64,000 nt of DNA. Origin: Rhizophagus irregularis. Taxonomy: Eukaryota; Glomeromycota; Glomeromycetes; Glomerales; Glomeraceae. A program made the translations under genes and the position numbers. The stretch spans positions 1,426,001-1,490,000 of the forward strand of contig NC_089449.1 in NCBI RefSeq assembly GCF_026210795.1. The letters run 5' to 3'. This document shows, in pieces, positions 11,591 to 23,440 of this stretch (its first letter is position 1; every line of letters begins with the position of its first letter). Below the pieces are notes generated by a model. It saw only the letters and a program-made list of their open reading frames with translations. It searched no databases and was not told where the DNA came from.

Positions 11591-12817
11591 ATTAAATTGT
11601 TGTGTCCGTAATTCGGTCTAAACAACATGTTATCTTTTTTGTTGTATAAATTCATTATGATGATGGATATAAATTAGAGCCTTAGAGCAATTTTATTTAT
11701 TTGTTTTATTATTAAAATTTTGAACGTTCATAACGTCCTATTTTCTTATTAGTCATCTGAAAAATATTTGTCAACCTTTAACAGTGTCAGACCTTCAGGA
11801 TCGATCCAACTCAGGAAACCAATGATATTACAGTATATTTTGCATTTTTTTTTTTACATTCTGTAACCATTAAGAAGTTGGTTTTCGATGAAGTAATTCA
11901 AGGCAGGGAAATTCTTGTAACCGCGTGATTACCAATCAAAACCAAATATATAACGCGCCTGGATATGATATATATGGTGGTCAACTTGTGAATCGAACAA
12001 ACCGTATATTCAAATATCGGCTTTATCATAGTTTCTCAAAGTGCTGGATTGAACATGAATTTTCAATTCTTAGGAATTTTATTTTTGGTAAATTACGACA
12101 AAAAACGTAGCCCCCTAAATTGGTATCTTTATCTAAAGTCTTCGCTATAATACTTCAGTTGTAGATAAGTAATTGCGATATTCTAATTGTAATCCGTCAA
12201 TACAAACAAAATAGTCTTGAATAATATTGATGAGGTGATTTGAATAGGGAAAATTATTATTATATTAAATGTTTTTTTTTTGTTTTACGAATAAATTAAA
12301 ACAATAATGCAATACTTATAAATTATAAAATCTAAAAAAGGTGATGCGTACATATATAACCATTACAGAAATGTTACAACACCGCTGCAACATTACATAG
12401 ATTCAACCTCTCTTAACTACCTCTTTTGAGCTCTCTCTTTACACTAATCCTAAAATATTTATTTATGCGGTCAAGTTTAACCTGAACTGAAGATCACAAC
12501 TCTGCAGCAGTTTAGCCTAATTTATTAACATAATGAAAAGTACCTGACCAAGCGAATAATGTATAATCCCCCGTATTATAAAAATAGGGTAACGTATCGT
12601 AACCGTAATTTTATTCTAAAGCGATTTTATCCTAAACCCATGCTAATCCTGTGATCTTATTGCTAACATTTCAAAACAATAAATTTTTTTCTAACTGAAT
12701 ATGTATTCACAAAATGGACAATAATAAATGCTTTTTTATAATTTCGAGTTTGCAAAACAAAAAAATGTAACATTCTATTAATATTCAACAAGTAACTGAA
12801 TATTAAAAAAAAAGTCT
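11591..12817. other. gene-free stretch upstream of the Cys-rich peptide gene
   Basis: I see no domain-bearing frame here. A 61-codon frame at 11925 is unsupported. The part from about 12340 to 12700 has a more balanced base composition than the surroundings and probably includes the upstream control region of the peptide gene. Confidence 0.4.
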
Positions 12818-12825
12818 TATAAATA
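12818..12825 (+). promoter_or_regulatory. TATA box of the Cys-rich peptide gene
   Basis: A perfect TATAAATA lies 70 bases before the ATG at 12895. The leader between them is A-rich, and the ATG is preceded by AAAGAAA. Confidence 0.5.
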
Positions 12826-12894
12826 TACGTTTACTTCCAGGTAATTTTGATCAAAAAATATTGAAATCTCAAAAAGAAATCTTGGAAAAAGAAA

Positions 12895-13217
12895 ATGAAA
12901 ATCGCACTTTTCTTAATCTTTTTGACTCTCTTGACTACTTTTACTATTACTACTGCTACTCCTGCTCCTTTTCCTGAATTATTAGATAAACGAACCGTAT
13001 GTGGTGACATTGTTTGCAGTAATTATTTTATTTATTTATTCAAATTATTCAAATATTTTTTTTTTTTTAAAAAAAAGTGAAATACTAATTCTTTTTCATT
13101 TAAAAATAATAAATAGAGTCCGGTTGTGGAAATTCTAATGCTTGTTGTTGTACAATCTGCTCTAATCAAACTTGCCGAACCCATTGTAATTGCGAGTGTA
13201 ATTGCCCTCAACCATAA
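12895..13217 (+). CDS. small secreted cysteine-rich peptide precursor with Kex2-type site
   Basis: Two exons, 12895-13018 and 13117-13217, are joined across a 98-base GT-AG intron. The intron has a TACTAAT branch-point-like motif at about 13083. The product has 74 residues. Residues 1-22 are a strong signal peptide (Lys-2, then a hydrophobic Leu/Ile/Phe/Thr core, with Ala-Thr before the likely cut). A short pro-segment ends in Leu-Asp-Lys-Arg (residues 30-33), a typical Kex2 cleavage site. The mature part of 41 residues holds 12 cysteines. The spacing is C-x4-C-x2-C-x5-CCC-x2-C-x4-C-x3-C-x-C-x-C-x-C. The open frame without splicing would stop inside the intron, and only the spliced form yields this pattern. 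The composition suggests either a tightly disulphide-bonded secreted peptide (effector-like) or an exported metal-binding, metallothionein-like peptide. I recognise no named family. Confidence 0.82.
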
Positions 13218-14179
13218 AATATAATAATGATCACATTATTTTTATTATTTTCGAGATATTTACGCGATATTTTAGCTTATATTATTCCTATTTATAGATA
13301 ATATGTACTTTATTACTTTATTCACATTTAATTCTTATCTTTTTTTCGTCTAATTATTAATAAAGGAATTCTTAACTATCAAATTTTGATATCCGCGAAC
13401 CAAAGTTTTTAACTATGTCAACAATTAACAATAAAAAATACGCGTATAAATTAGCAAACCGTCAAAACGTGCTATGATATTATTATATAAATGTATTGTC
13501 GGATCTATAGTAATTAAATTTCAGCATTTTGATAATAAGCCGCAAATGTGAATGATGTATGGCATATAGTGAATGTAAAATCAAAATGTAAAATTTTTTT
13601 TTTTCTCCTTTTTTTTAAGGAACGGTTCCACTAGGCGGAAGCGCGATTTATTCATGTAACCAATCAGAATAATGTTCAAACTATGATAACAAGTCAGAAA
13701 ATTTTAATAAAAAGCTTCAGTAAATTGGTTTTTGTTTACCAAAACTGGTTAGAATGATTTGGAAATTTTATCCTTATAAAATAAATTGCGAATAAAAAAA
13801 TAGCAGATAGATATTAATTAGAAATGCGAATCACCTAGCATTATATGTAATTATGTATTACTTATTATTACAGATGACTCCTGTAGCAGACGATGGATGG
13901 ATTTTCATTATTCTTTTCAAATATTTTGGTCTATTGAGTTTATAATATTCTTTCGCATTTTTGCATAACAATACATTTATTTTTCTAAGAAAATCTTCAT
14001 CAGCATTTTATTAAATCTCAGCGTTAGAATTTATGAAAATCGGCAATAAACATCGTGGTATCTTATAGAGTATTCAATCATAATTAATTGATAAGTTCGA
14101 TATGGCAATACAACAATATTTTGATTTAAATATCGAGTCAATAAATTTAAAATACATTTTACCTCCAATTCTTTCTTTA
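13218..14179. other. gene-free stretch after the peptide gene
   Basis: An AATAAA-type signal lies at about 13360 (TTAATAAAGG) and may end the peptide transcript. The rest is AT-rich with no open frame of note. Confidence 0.4.
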
Positions 14180-14600
14180 TGAGCTAAGTATCATTATTCA
14201 CAGTAAACGTAAAATCATGACTACGTAAAGTAATTATTGTAAAAACATTTCATTATTCATCACTATTTAAAACAGAACGCGCATAAACCCATAACAATAT
14301 ATAATAATATATTGCTATTCGCATGAAGAATAGAAAGCATATCAGACATAATATATTCGTGAATTTGAAATTACAATTTACCTATAAATATATAAAATCT
14401 AATTTACATACTTGATGTTGCAACATGTCTGAGTAACACAAGAACCATTTCTTATATTCCAATACAATATTATCGGAAAAGTTGTGTTAAAATCATTCAT
14501 AGAATTAATATTGTATGTCTTAATCTCTTAATTCAGCATCACGGCTAGATTTAGCAAGAAATCGTGTGATATCACCTCGTTGTCATTCAGGACTTTTACA
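14180..14600 (-). pseudogene. decayed Gag-like/MIR gene, copy J
   Basis: Minus-strand reading gives a SHDFTFTVNND piece at about 14230-14195. This matches the LRSHDxxFTVDN part of the MIR domain. Near 14420-14600 there are remnants resembling HVATxS and the FxxxxRDAE Gag motif. Stops and frameshifts are everywhere. This is the weakest family member. Confidence 0.5.
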
Positions 14601-15520
14601 AGAATGTAAGTAATATGTTATTTTAACGAATTAATTAATTAATCCATTAATATTTTTTATATATTGGAATGAGACTTAACAAAATAAGCAAATGAATAAT
14701 ATTATTTTCTAATTTGTTCTATTCAACCGTCCCATCTTATTTTGAAATATCCATTTTAATTTAAAGGGCCTGAATGGTTTAATATAGCATTAATTACGCA
14801 ATTGAAGCAATCCATCAACTCTTCCAACTTCTTGGAAAGTTCCAAAATTTTAAATAATTTTATTGAATCTAATGGTGCAAGTTATCTTTTTAGGGTTGAT
14901 ATTGACAGAAATATACAATGTTCTTTATTTATAAATAATACATATGCCATCCTTAAAGTTCTTTGTGCTAATATTAATTCGAAAAGGTTTTTTATCTAAA
15001 TTTTGGATAAAGTAATAAGTGAAACCTTAAAAAGTAAAGATCATATGTTAGTTTTATAATAAAATCTAGGAGAATGAATTTTAATAAGATTTATTTAAGG
15101 ATGATGACAATTAACAATAGCCAGTTAGACTCATTTAAAAATCCGTGGTAGAATTTTTTGCGCCTTTTTAAGTCAATCTAACTATTAATGTAGGTTTGCA
15201 AATATCATGTCATTGACTTGGGCCATTAAACCGCCCGATTTAAATTAAAAAAATTGATGGGCAACGAGATATAAGAGGTGCACAACAAACAAATTGCGCC
15301 AATATTACCCTTAATAGATAAATTGATTGAAGATTTAATATGAGAATCATAAGATACAATATATTAGCTCACATGAACACTACGTCAATCTTTTTAGATG
15401 ATCGACGATCTTCCACAATCCATTTATACCAAGTTTGAAATTTTTCCTTCTTAAAAAGTTTTCAAAGTTACTTTTCTTTTTCATTATATATATATTTTTT
15501 ATTTATTTATTATTATTATT
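14601..15520. other. spacer before copy K
   Basis: AT-rich DNA. A 65-codon frame at 14802-14999 has no recognised domain and is not called. A TATATATATA run (15486-15495) precedes the copy K start by about 25 bases. Confidence 0.4.
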
Positions 15521-16821
15521 ATGGAACCTACAAGATTTAATGGAACTAATCATCCACACATGTGGATTAAACAAATTCGTTCATTTTGTTATCTTAAACA
15601 AATAAAAACTGAAAAAGATATTTTAAATATTTGTATTGGAATGGTTGATGTTCCGATCAAAAATCCTGAAAAAATCAAAACATTGGATGATCTTATAGAA
15701 GCATTAAAATCAAATATTTCATTTACAGTATTTAAAAATTCTGCTCAAAGAAAATTAAATCTTTTAAAATATGTTACAGAACGTGATGGTGGTAATACGG
15801 CGAAATTTGTTGCAGATTTTCGTTCACTTTGTTTTGATGCTGAAATCATTGATTTAGAAGATCAGAAAAAATATCTTTTTCATACTTTACCAAATGATTT
15901 TTTTAGAAATACTTTTATTAATAGAAGAAATATGGATAAGATTAATTCTTTAGATGATTTAATTAAAATGTTTGAAAATATTGTTGAAGAAGAATCACAA
16001 TTAATTAGGAATGCTTCTTGTGTTGCCATAAAACATGTTAAAACTGGAAAGTATCTATCCTCCACTACAAAATATCATCAAACTGGAAGTGGAAAGCAAA
16101 TAGTAAGTAAAATCAAAATCAAAATCAAAATAATATGTAGATAAAATCAAATCTTTTATTCATTTTTTTTTAAAAAAAACTTCTTTTTAGGTATTTGCAG
16201 GTCAAACGTTACCAGATTCAGATGCATTATGGTTTATTAAGGCTTCTCGTGATTTACTCTCCTATAATGATATGTTTTCATTGCAACATAAAGTTACAGA
16301 AACTCTCATTGGACGTGAATCTCTTAATGAAATTATTTATCACGATTATACAGACAGTGATTTTGCCGATCACGTCGAAGGTTAGTAGCCTTTAAAGATT
16401 CTGACTTTGGAATTTTTATTAATATTTATTTCTCATCATCTTTTTCCTGTCTTTTTTTTTTGTAGTATATTGTTCTACACCTTCAAGAACTTCACAATTT
16501 AATTATCATTGGATGGCACAGAGAATTAATTATACAAAATATGACTCTTCTTACGTAAGATCTGGTGATATTATTAACATTCGTAACGTAAAAGATAATT
16601 CTTTCTTACGTAGTCATGAATATCAAATCACTATTTATAATGAAAATTTTCAAGAAGTTATTTCTCAGGACAAAAAGCCTGAAGAAAATGATGAGGTATT
16701 TATTAGATTTCATTACTCGCATTTTTGTCTTATTTATTATATATGAATGATATTAATATACATTTTTTTTTCTTCACACAATGGTTAACAGTGGTGCATT
16801 GAACTTATTGAAAATCATTAA
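15521..16821 (+). CDS. Gag-like/MIR-domain protein, copy K
   Basis: Four exons, 15521-16102, 16191-16380, 16466-16695 and 16792-16821, give 343 residues with intron phases 0, 1, 0. The N-terminus (METTRFNG-like: MEPTRFNGTNHPHMWIKQ) keeps the Trp typical of Gag capsid starts. It continues with AQRKLNLLKY, FVADFRSLCFDAEI and SLDDLIKMFE. The MIR trefoil reads CVAIKHVKTGKYLSS, VFAGQTLPDSDALWFI, FSLQHKV, FLRSHEYQITI and FQEVISQDKKPEENDE, then WCIELIENH. Loops are short, so this copy probably shows the basic form of the family. It stands apart from the A-J block by about 4 kb and is the most divergent intact member. It has no signal peptide or membrane segment. Confidence 0.84.
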
Positions 16822-18080
16822 TCGTAAATTATTTACCTAGAATTTTTGTACACCCCTTATATTCTTTGTTATAATAAAATTTCATCCCGCATTTTTAAAT
16901 TTTCTTTTGTTATTTTTTGTTTTACATACTTTATTAATTTTAAATAAATATGTTATTAATTAATTTTTTGAATAACTGAATAAAGTTAAAAATTTAGATT
17001 CTTTATGAAATCGAAATCTCAAGAACAAAATATATCGTATATATATATGTGTGAAAGCAAAATGTTTTTGCTGAATAAAAATTTTTAATCTGTATTATGT
17101 AAAACTAGTTGATTCATCCACAATAATCATCGTCATCACTACTATATAAAAATTTAAAAGTCTGATAAAATCATAATATATTTAATATATTTCCTATGCT
17201 CATTTTGGACAAAAAGATAAAAGATCTAAGAATTCGTGTGATTAAAATACCGTTGTTGCGCTACATATTATCGTCAAGCACTGCTTAAAGTACCCCGGGT
17301 ACAACTTCCATCCTGACAGTATTAGAAGAATTTAATATATGAGACTTTTAAATTTGATTTAAAATAACTATTAATTATGCTGATTTTTAAGAATTCTAAA
17401 TATTACATATTCGCTAGACGGTACTAAATTTAAAAAGAATAGAGTATTAGTGTATAATCAAAATTGACGAATAAAATGATAACAAGAACTGAATACCATT
17501 ATATTAACATAGATTCGATTTATAAAAAAGATTAGTATGATATACATTTTGTATTAACCTAAAAAGAATTGGATATTTCGACATAATGGAGGATTTGGAC
17601 ATTGGCATATACAGTAAATATAAATATGGTTATTTCAAATTCTTTTCTAGATGTTTTTATTGGTGAATATTGACATAATGAAAGAATTGTATTTGGTTTA
17701 AGGCTCTCAATTATATTCTTTGCAGCTTTTCTAGATGTTTTTATTATGATTTCTATTCTTGTTGTTTAATTGCTAATTTCCTGTTCCTTAGAACGGGTAT
17801 TAGCTAGGGTAAAAAAAAGATGCATTTGTTCTTCCTTTTGCCAAATATATAAATTCGTCAACTTGTTTCTTATATTTCATAATTGAGAAAAGAAAAGAAA
17901 AAAAAATTATATTAATCTAATAATTATGAAATCATTACCTTATTCCAAAATAAAGCAAACCGAGGTCAATGTGAATCCATCGTTGAAAAATTATCTCAAC
18001 ATTTTTTTGATACTATAATTTCATTCTTAAGCAATGAAAGTGTGAATTCAAGTAAAAATTTAGATACGTGATTAAATGAT
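16822..18080. other. gene-free AT-rich stretch
   Basis: I see no frame with a recognisable domain. Two short related stretches with a TTTCTAGATGTTTTTATT motif occur at about 17642 and 17725. Confidence 0.4.
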
Positions 18081-20370
18081 TAACTATAAATTTATTCTAT
18101 CGATTATATATCCAATTTTTTAAATATTTCAAGTAATTAGGATGTCAAATTAATGATTCTTCTTGTCACTAAGAAACACTCAGACTAAATTACAAAAAAA
18201 TAAAAAATTTTGTGCAAAAAAAAAAATATATAATACTTGTTCGATGATATATGCTATAGATATTAACACTAATCATAGAATATCTATTGGTGATCAACAA
18301 ATCATATCAACTAATCATTGTAAATTATAAATTGTAAAAATTGAAATATGTACGTACTGTACATACACATACATGATCTAGAACCAGCGCCCCGATTACT
18401 CCGATACATGGATACATGATGAGAGGACCTGTTCACTAAAAATAAATTACATAGTTACACATTTCTCACAAAAGACTTTGAATTATGAATCGTAAAGAAT
18501 GTTTAATCGTAAATTTGTTTTATTGATTACAATATCCAATTTTTTAAATATTTCAAGTAGTCAGGATGTCAAATTAATGGTTCTTCTTTGTTGCTAAGAA
18601 AATCTCAGACTAAATTACAATGTTAATTAAAAAAAAAATTTTGTGTAAAAAAAAATATATATATAATACTTGATTAATGTTATATATGCAGCATTAACAC
18701 GGAATTGGCGTTTTTTACTTCTACATAGGCTTGAAGTTTAATATCGATATTAACACTATCATAGAATATCTATTTGTAATCAATATTCAATAATATCGAC
18801 TAAATCATCATAAATTAACGAGAATGAACGAAAATAAGGTAAAGTACACAATAATTTGGAGTGTTAAATTGTAAAAAATTGAAAGATGTACGTACGTACA
18901 TCCGGGATTACTCCGATACATGATGACAGGACTTGTCCACTAAAAATAAATTACATAGTTACACATTTTCTTACAAAAGACTCTTTAATAACGTTGAAAA
19001 TCGTAAATTTGTTTTATTGATTACAATATCCAATTTTCTAAAATATTTCAAGTAGCCAGGATGTTAAATTAATGGTTCTTCTTTGTCGCTAAGAAAATCT
19101 CAAATTACAATGTTAATTAAAAAAAAAATTTATGTAAAAAAAAATATAATACTTGATTGGAGTTAATATCGACTATCATAGAACATCTATTTGTGATCAA
19201 TAATATCGACTAAATCATCATAAATTAACGAGAATGAACGAAAATAAGGTAAGGTACACAGTGTTAAATTGTAAAAAATTGAAAGATGTACATACTGTAC
19301 ATACACGTACATGATCCGGGATGACTCCGATACATGATGACAGAACTTGTCTACTAAAAATAAATTACATAGTTACACATTTTCTTACAAAAGATTCTTT
19401 AATAACGTTGAAAATCGTAAATTTGTTTTATTGATTATAATATCCAATTTTCTAAATATTTCAAGTAGCCAGGATGGTTCTTCCTTGTCGCTAAGAAAAT
19501 CTCAGACTAAATTACAATGTTAATTAAAAAAAAAAAATTTTGTGTAAAAAAAAATATAAATACTTGATCAATGTTATATGCAGCATTAAATACAGAATTG
19601 GCGGTTTTACCTTCTACATAGGCTTGGAGTTAATGTCGATATTAACACTATCATAGAACATCTATTTGTGATCAATGATATCAACGTAAATTAACAATTT
19701 TGAGTGTTAAAAATTGAAAGATGTACATACTGTACATACACGTACATGATCCGGAATCAGCGTTCGATTACTCCGGTACATAATGACAGGATTTGTTCAC
19801 TAAAAATAGTTACACATTTTCTCACAAGAGAAATTGTGAATGATGGTTCACTAAAAATAAATCATAGTTACACATTTTCTTACAAAAGACTCTTTAATAA
19901 CGTTGAAAATCGTAAATTTGTTTTATTGATTATAATATCCAATTTTCTAAATATTTCAAGTAGCCAGGATGGTTCTTCTTTGTCGCCAAGAAAATCTCAG
20001 ACTAAATTACAATGTTAATTAAAAAAATAAAAATTTTGTGTAAAAAAAAAATATAATATTTGATCAATGTGATATGCGGCATTAACACAATATTAGCGTT
20101 TTTACCTCTACGTAGGCTTGGATATTAACAATCATAGAATATCTATCTGTGATCAAATAATATCGACCATCATTCTAATCATTGTAAATTAACAAAAATA
20201 AGGTAAGGTACACAATAATTTGGAGTGTTATTGTGTTAAATTGTAAAAAATTGAAAGATGTACGTACATACACCGGAATCAGTGGTATCATTACGACAGG
20301 ACTTGTTCACTAAAATAAATTACATAGTTACACATTTCTCACAAAAGAACTTTTAATAACGTTGAATTAT
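18081..20370 (+). repeat. tandem array of five units, about 415 or 495 bp
   Basis: The landmark CGTAAATTTGTTTTATTGAT recurs near 18507, 19001, 19414 and 19910, with a worn first unit from about 18082. The steps are about 422, 494, 413 and 496 bases. The longer units (starting at 18507, 19414 and 19910) carry a segment with GCATTAACAC and CATAGGCTTG. The shorter units (18082 and 19001) lack it. All units share an inner part with GTACATACTGTACATACACG-like sequence followed by a CCGGAATCAG...ATTACTCCG stretch. No open frame spans a unit. Confidence 0.8.
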
Positions 20371-20453
20371 AAGTGGCGAAAGATTATATCACATCATATG
20401 CAAACAACATGCAGTGACTGCATCTACCATAATAATTTGTGATCATTACATAT

Positions 20454-20607
20454 GCACTATAGTTGTTTATTTAGAAAAAATACAAACTCTATAGTATCTG
20501 TTCATTTGGAAATACAATCTCACTATAGTAGTTGTTCATTAGGAAATATAATCTCACTATGGTTATTAATTTGGAAACATTATTTCACTATAGTTGTTCA
20601 ATTGGAA
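20454..20607 (+). repeat. short tandem repeat, about 38-bp unit
   Basis: About four to five worn copies of a unit containing CTCACTATAGTTGTTCATTT and GGAAATA occur here. They sit between the 18-20 kb array and the next ones. Confidence 0.6.
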
Positions 20608-20697
20608 AAATGATTTTTTGTTTGAGAAGTATTAAATTTATTAAATTTGTTAATCGAGTTATGAAAGTGATAATAACGTTATAAAATATGAATAAAC

Positions 20698-20792
20698 TTA
20701 CATTAAATAACAGATTTTGACAGTAAATCTACATTAAATAACAAATTTTGACAGTAAACCTACATTAAAGAATAAATTTTGACAGTAAATTC
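20698..20792 (+). repeat. three copies of a 34-bp unit
   Basis: The unit ACATTAAATAACA followed by ATTTTGACAGTAAA occurs three times in direct succession with few changes. Confidence 0.7.
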
Positions 20793-20854
20793 TAATAGAA
20801 AATATAAAAATTATCGTAATATTAGATATTCACGTTATAATCCAAAGGAAAAAC

Positions 20855-21700
20855 AGTTACTTTACCACATCAACATAAAGATTATTGTTGAAGGTAATTT
20901 GTTCACTATAGGGCTCTCCAGGTCTCTCAATTAGCGCTGAAATTTAAAAATAAATATTTATATTATTTCTTTAAATAAAGTATTATTTAAATTACATTAA
21001 AAATTCAAATCAGAAAGATAGAAATGACAAGTGAGTAACAGATTTTTCACCGCATCAACACAAAGATTACTACTATAGGTAATAAATAAAGTATTATTTA
21101 AATTATATCAGATCAGAAGAAAAATAAAGAAAAAAAAATGACAAGCGAGTAGACCACGCACGGATTCTTTCCCGTAAAGATTATTATTATAGGTAATAAA
21201 TAAAGTATTTTTAAATTACATTATAAAAATTCAAATCACAAGCGAGTAAACCACGTACGGATTCTTCATCACGTCAACGTAAAAATTATTACTATGGGTA
21301 ATAAATAAAGCATTTTTAAATTACGTTATAAAAATTCAAATCACAAGCGAGTAAACCACGTACGGATTCTTTCCACATCAACGTAAAGATTATTATTATA
21401 GGTAATAAATAAAGTATTTTTAAATTACTTTATAAAAATTCAAATCACAAGTGAGTAAACCACGTACGGATTCTTCACCACATCAACGTAAAGATTATAA
21501 GAAGATAAAGAAAATAAGAATGACAAGCGAGTAAACCACGTACGGATTCTTCCCACGTCAACGTAAAGATCAATACTGTAGGTAAATAAAATAAAAATAT
21601 TATTTAAATTACATTATAAAAAATCAAATCAAAAGAAAATACATAAATGAAAAATAAAAAATGACGAGTGAGTTAAACCACTTACTGATTCTTTATTAAA
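20855..21700 (+). repeat. tandem array, about 110-bp unit, seven or so copies
   Basis: Units share the motif order CAACGTAAAGATTATTA, GGTAATAAATAAAGTATT, ATAAAAATTCAAATCA, and AAGCGAGTAAACCACGTACG then GATTCTT. Central copies (about 21165-21500) are nearly identical. Outer copies are worn and vary in length. Confidence 0.75.
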
Positions 21701-23440
21701 ACATGATATAAATATTTCGTTCTTTCCGATTTCAACAATGTTTCACCATTCTTTTCCTTCTTTTTCAACCATCAATAATAATATATTTCAAATTCTGTAA
21801 CAAATTCTCGAACTTATATGAAACAATAAAAAAAAAAGATCATCATGTCTTATTTTTAGTTTATAGTAATGTAAACAAAAAAAAACATTATCTTTTTACC
21901 AATTATAGTTTTTTTTGTTATTGATTCAAAAATAGTTAAATTTTTTTTCTTTGATCCGGAACATTTTAAAATACCTTTAAAGTATTTCGGGTTATCGGGA
22001 GGATGATTTAACGACCTGATCTGTATAATATCTAATATCAGTTTAATATTAAATACATGATACCAAAATGGTTAGGATTAACTAAGATTAGCCTTTTCCG
22101 ATTTTCAATTAAAAAAAAACTGGGCAGGGTTAAAACGTATTTGCAAATCACCTTCACTAAAAATGTAATGGGGCAAAAAAAAAAAAAAAAAAATTATGAA
22201 AGAAACAAAAGAACAAAAAAAACACACACACACACACAAACAAAAAAAAAAAAAAAAAAAAAAAAATGATTATCAAACTTTTATGTCCCTATGACGATAA
22301 TGACGATAATCGGAATTTAACCTTTTCAATAAAATTCTTTAAACGGTAAAAATTAAAAAGAGAAAATTTTTTTTTTCCATCGGATCTTTAAATCCTTCTT
22401 TATTTTCCTTAAAAAGAAAAGGGAAAAATCTTTTATGATTGAAAAATCACTAAACTATAATTAAAAATTCTTTCACACGTGAATGCATTATATGAATGGA
22501 TTGTTGGTTAAAACATTATTATTTTTTTAATTTACTTGATTTGTATTATATAATGATCATTAGAATAATAGAATTTTCATATGATCATCTTGAAACTCTT
22601 AATCAGTTCGTTGTTCATTAAAGTTCTCTAATAGAACTAATGGGAACTTTATTTTGATTCAATCCCTTTTGATGGAATTCTCTTTTAAAAGGAAAGTGAC
22701 TTAGCCACAGGATTCTTATGTCCGATTGATATGTTATTAATGTGGCAGTCCGATTAACACGCGCCACGACACAACGCCCGGTGGCGTAATCTTAAAGGGT
22801 TCATTCGTTACCAGAATAAGTCATTAATTATATAATTATATGACCCATATATATATTTTATACACAACACATGTTTTTATTTTAAAGGTAATAAATAATA
22901 ATATGCATATAAGTTATCGATATGCGCAGTAAAAGATCTCGCGAATTTTTTTTTATAATTCTAACTACTTTATCAGGTATATACGCCTTCTTCTATAAGC
23001 CGTATATGGTATGATTTTCTCATTATGATACGTGTTAATTGTTAATTAGTACGAATTAATTGAACAAAGAAAAATTGTATTATTAAATTTCAATGAATGT
23101 TTTATAATAATTTTTGAAAAATAAGAGTCTATTTTTAGGAATTAAAAACAAAACTATCTAATTTCTTAATAATCGCGTATAAAAAGAAAAAAATTTATTT
23201 TCCTTGGCGGAAATTTATTAGCGATTTTAATATACGGTTTTCCGATTATTAGAAAAATCTTAATTTATTATTAAGAATATATATGGTAAGTATAATGGAT
23301 AAAGATGAATGAGAACGAATATCATCAAAATAGATGATAAGGCTTAAATGCACATCTTTATTTAAAAATGGATTTCATTTTAAATTCCATACCTGTAAAA
23401 GAAATAATAAGAATATCAATAAGAACATTCTTTTATGAGT
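21701..23440. other. gene-free region with simple-sequence runs
   Basis: No gene is seen. Poly-A runs flank an (AC)n stretch at 22174-22266. A short segment of higher GC at about 22735-22800 (GTGGCAGTCCG, GCGCCACGACAC) stands out but has no frame. Confidence 0.4.
22174..22266. repeat. poly-A / (AC)n simple repeat
   Basis: A run of A, then an A-rich stretch, then eight or so AC pairs, then a run of about 24 A. Confidence 0.8.

Noticed and set aside
11925-12110. 61-codon frame
   Set aside because: No domain, no family match and no splice context; it is probably chance.
14802-14999. 65-codon frame starting MKQSINSSNF
   Set aside because: Isolated and without recognisable features, although its composition is not extreme. 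Evidence is insufficient.
19740-19790. GTTCGATTACTCC as a tRNA B box
   Set aside because: No tRNA cloverleaf can be built around it, and it is one unit of the tandem array.
18081-21700. possible CRISPR-like repeat/spacer layout
   Set aside because: Whole units, not short repeats with unique spacers, are repeated, and the organism is eukaryotic.
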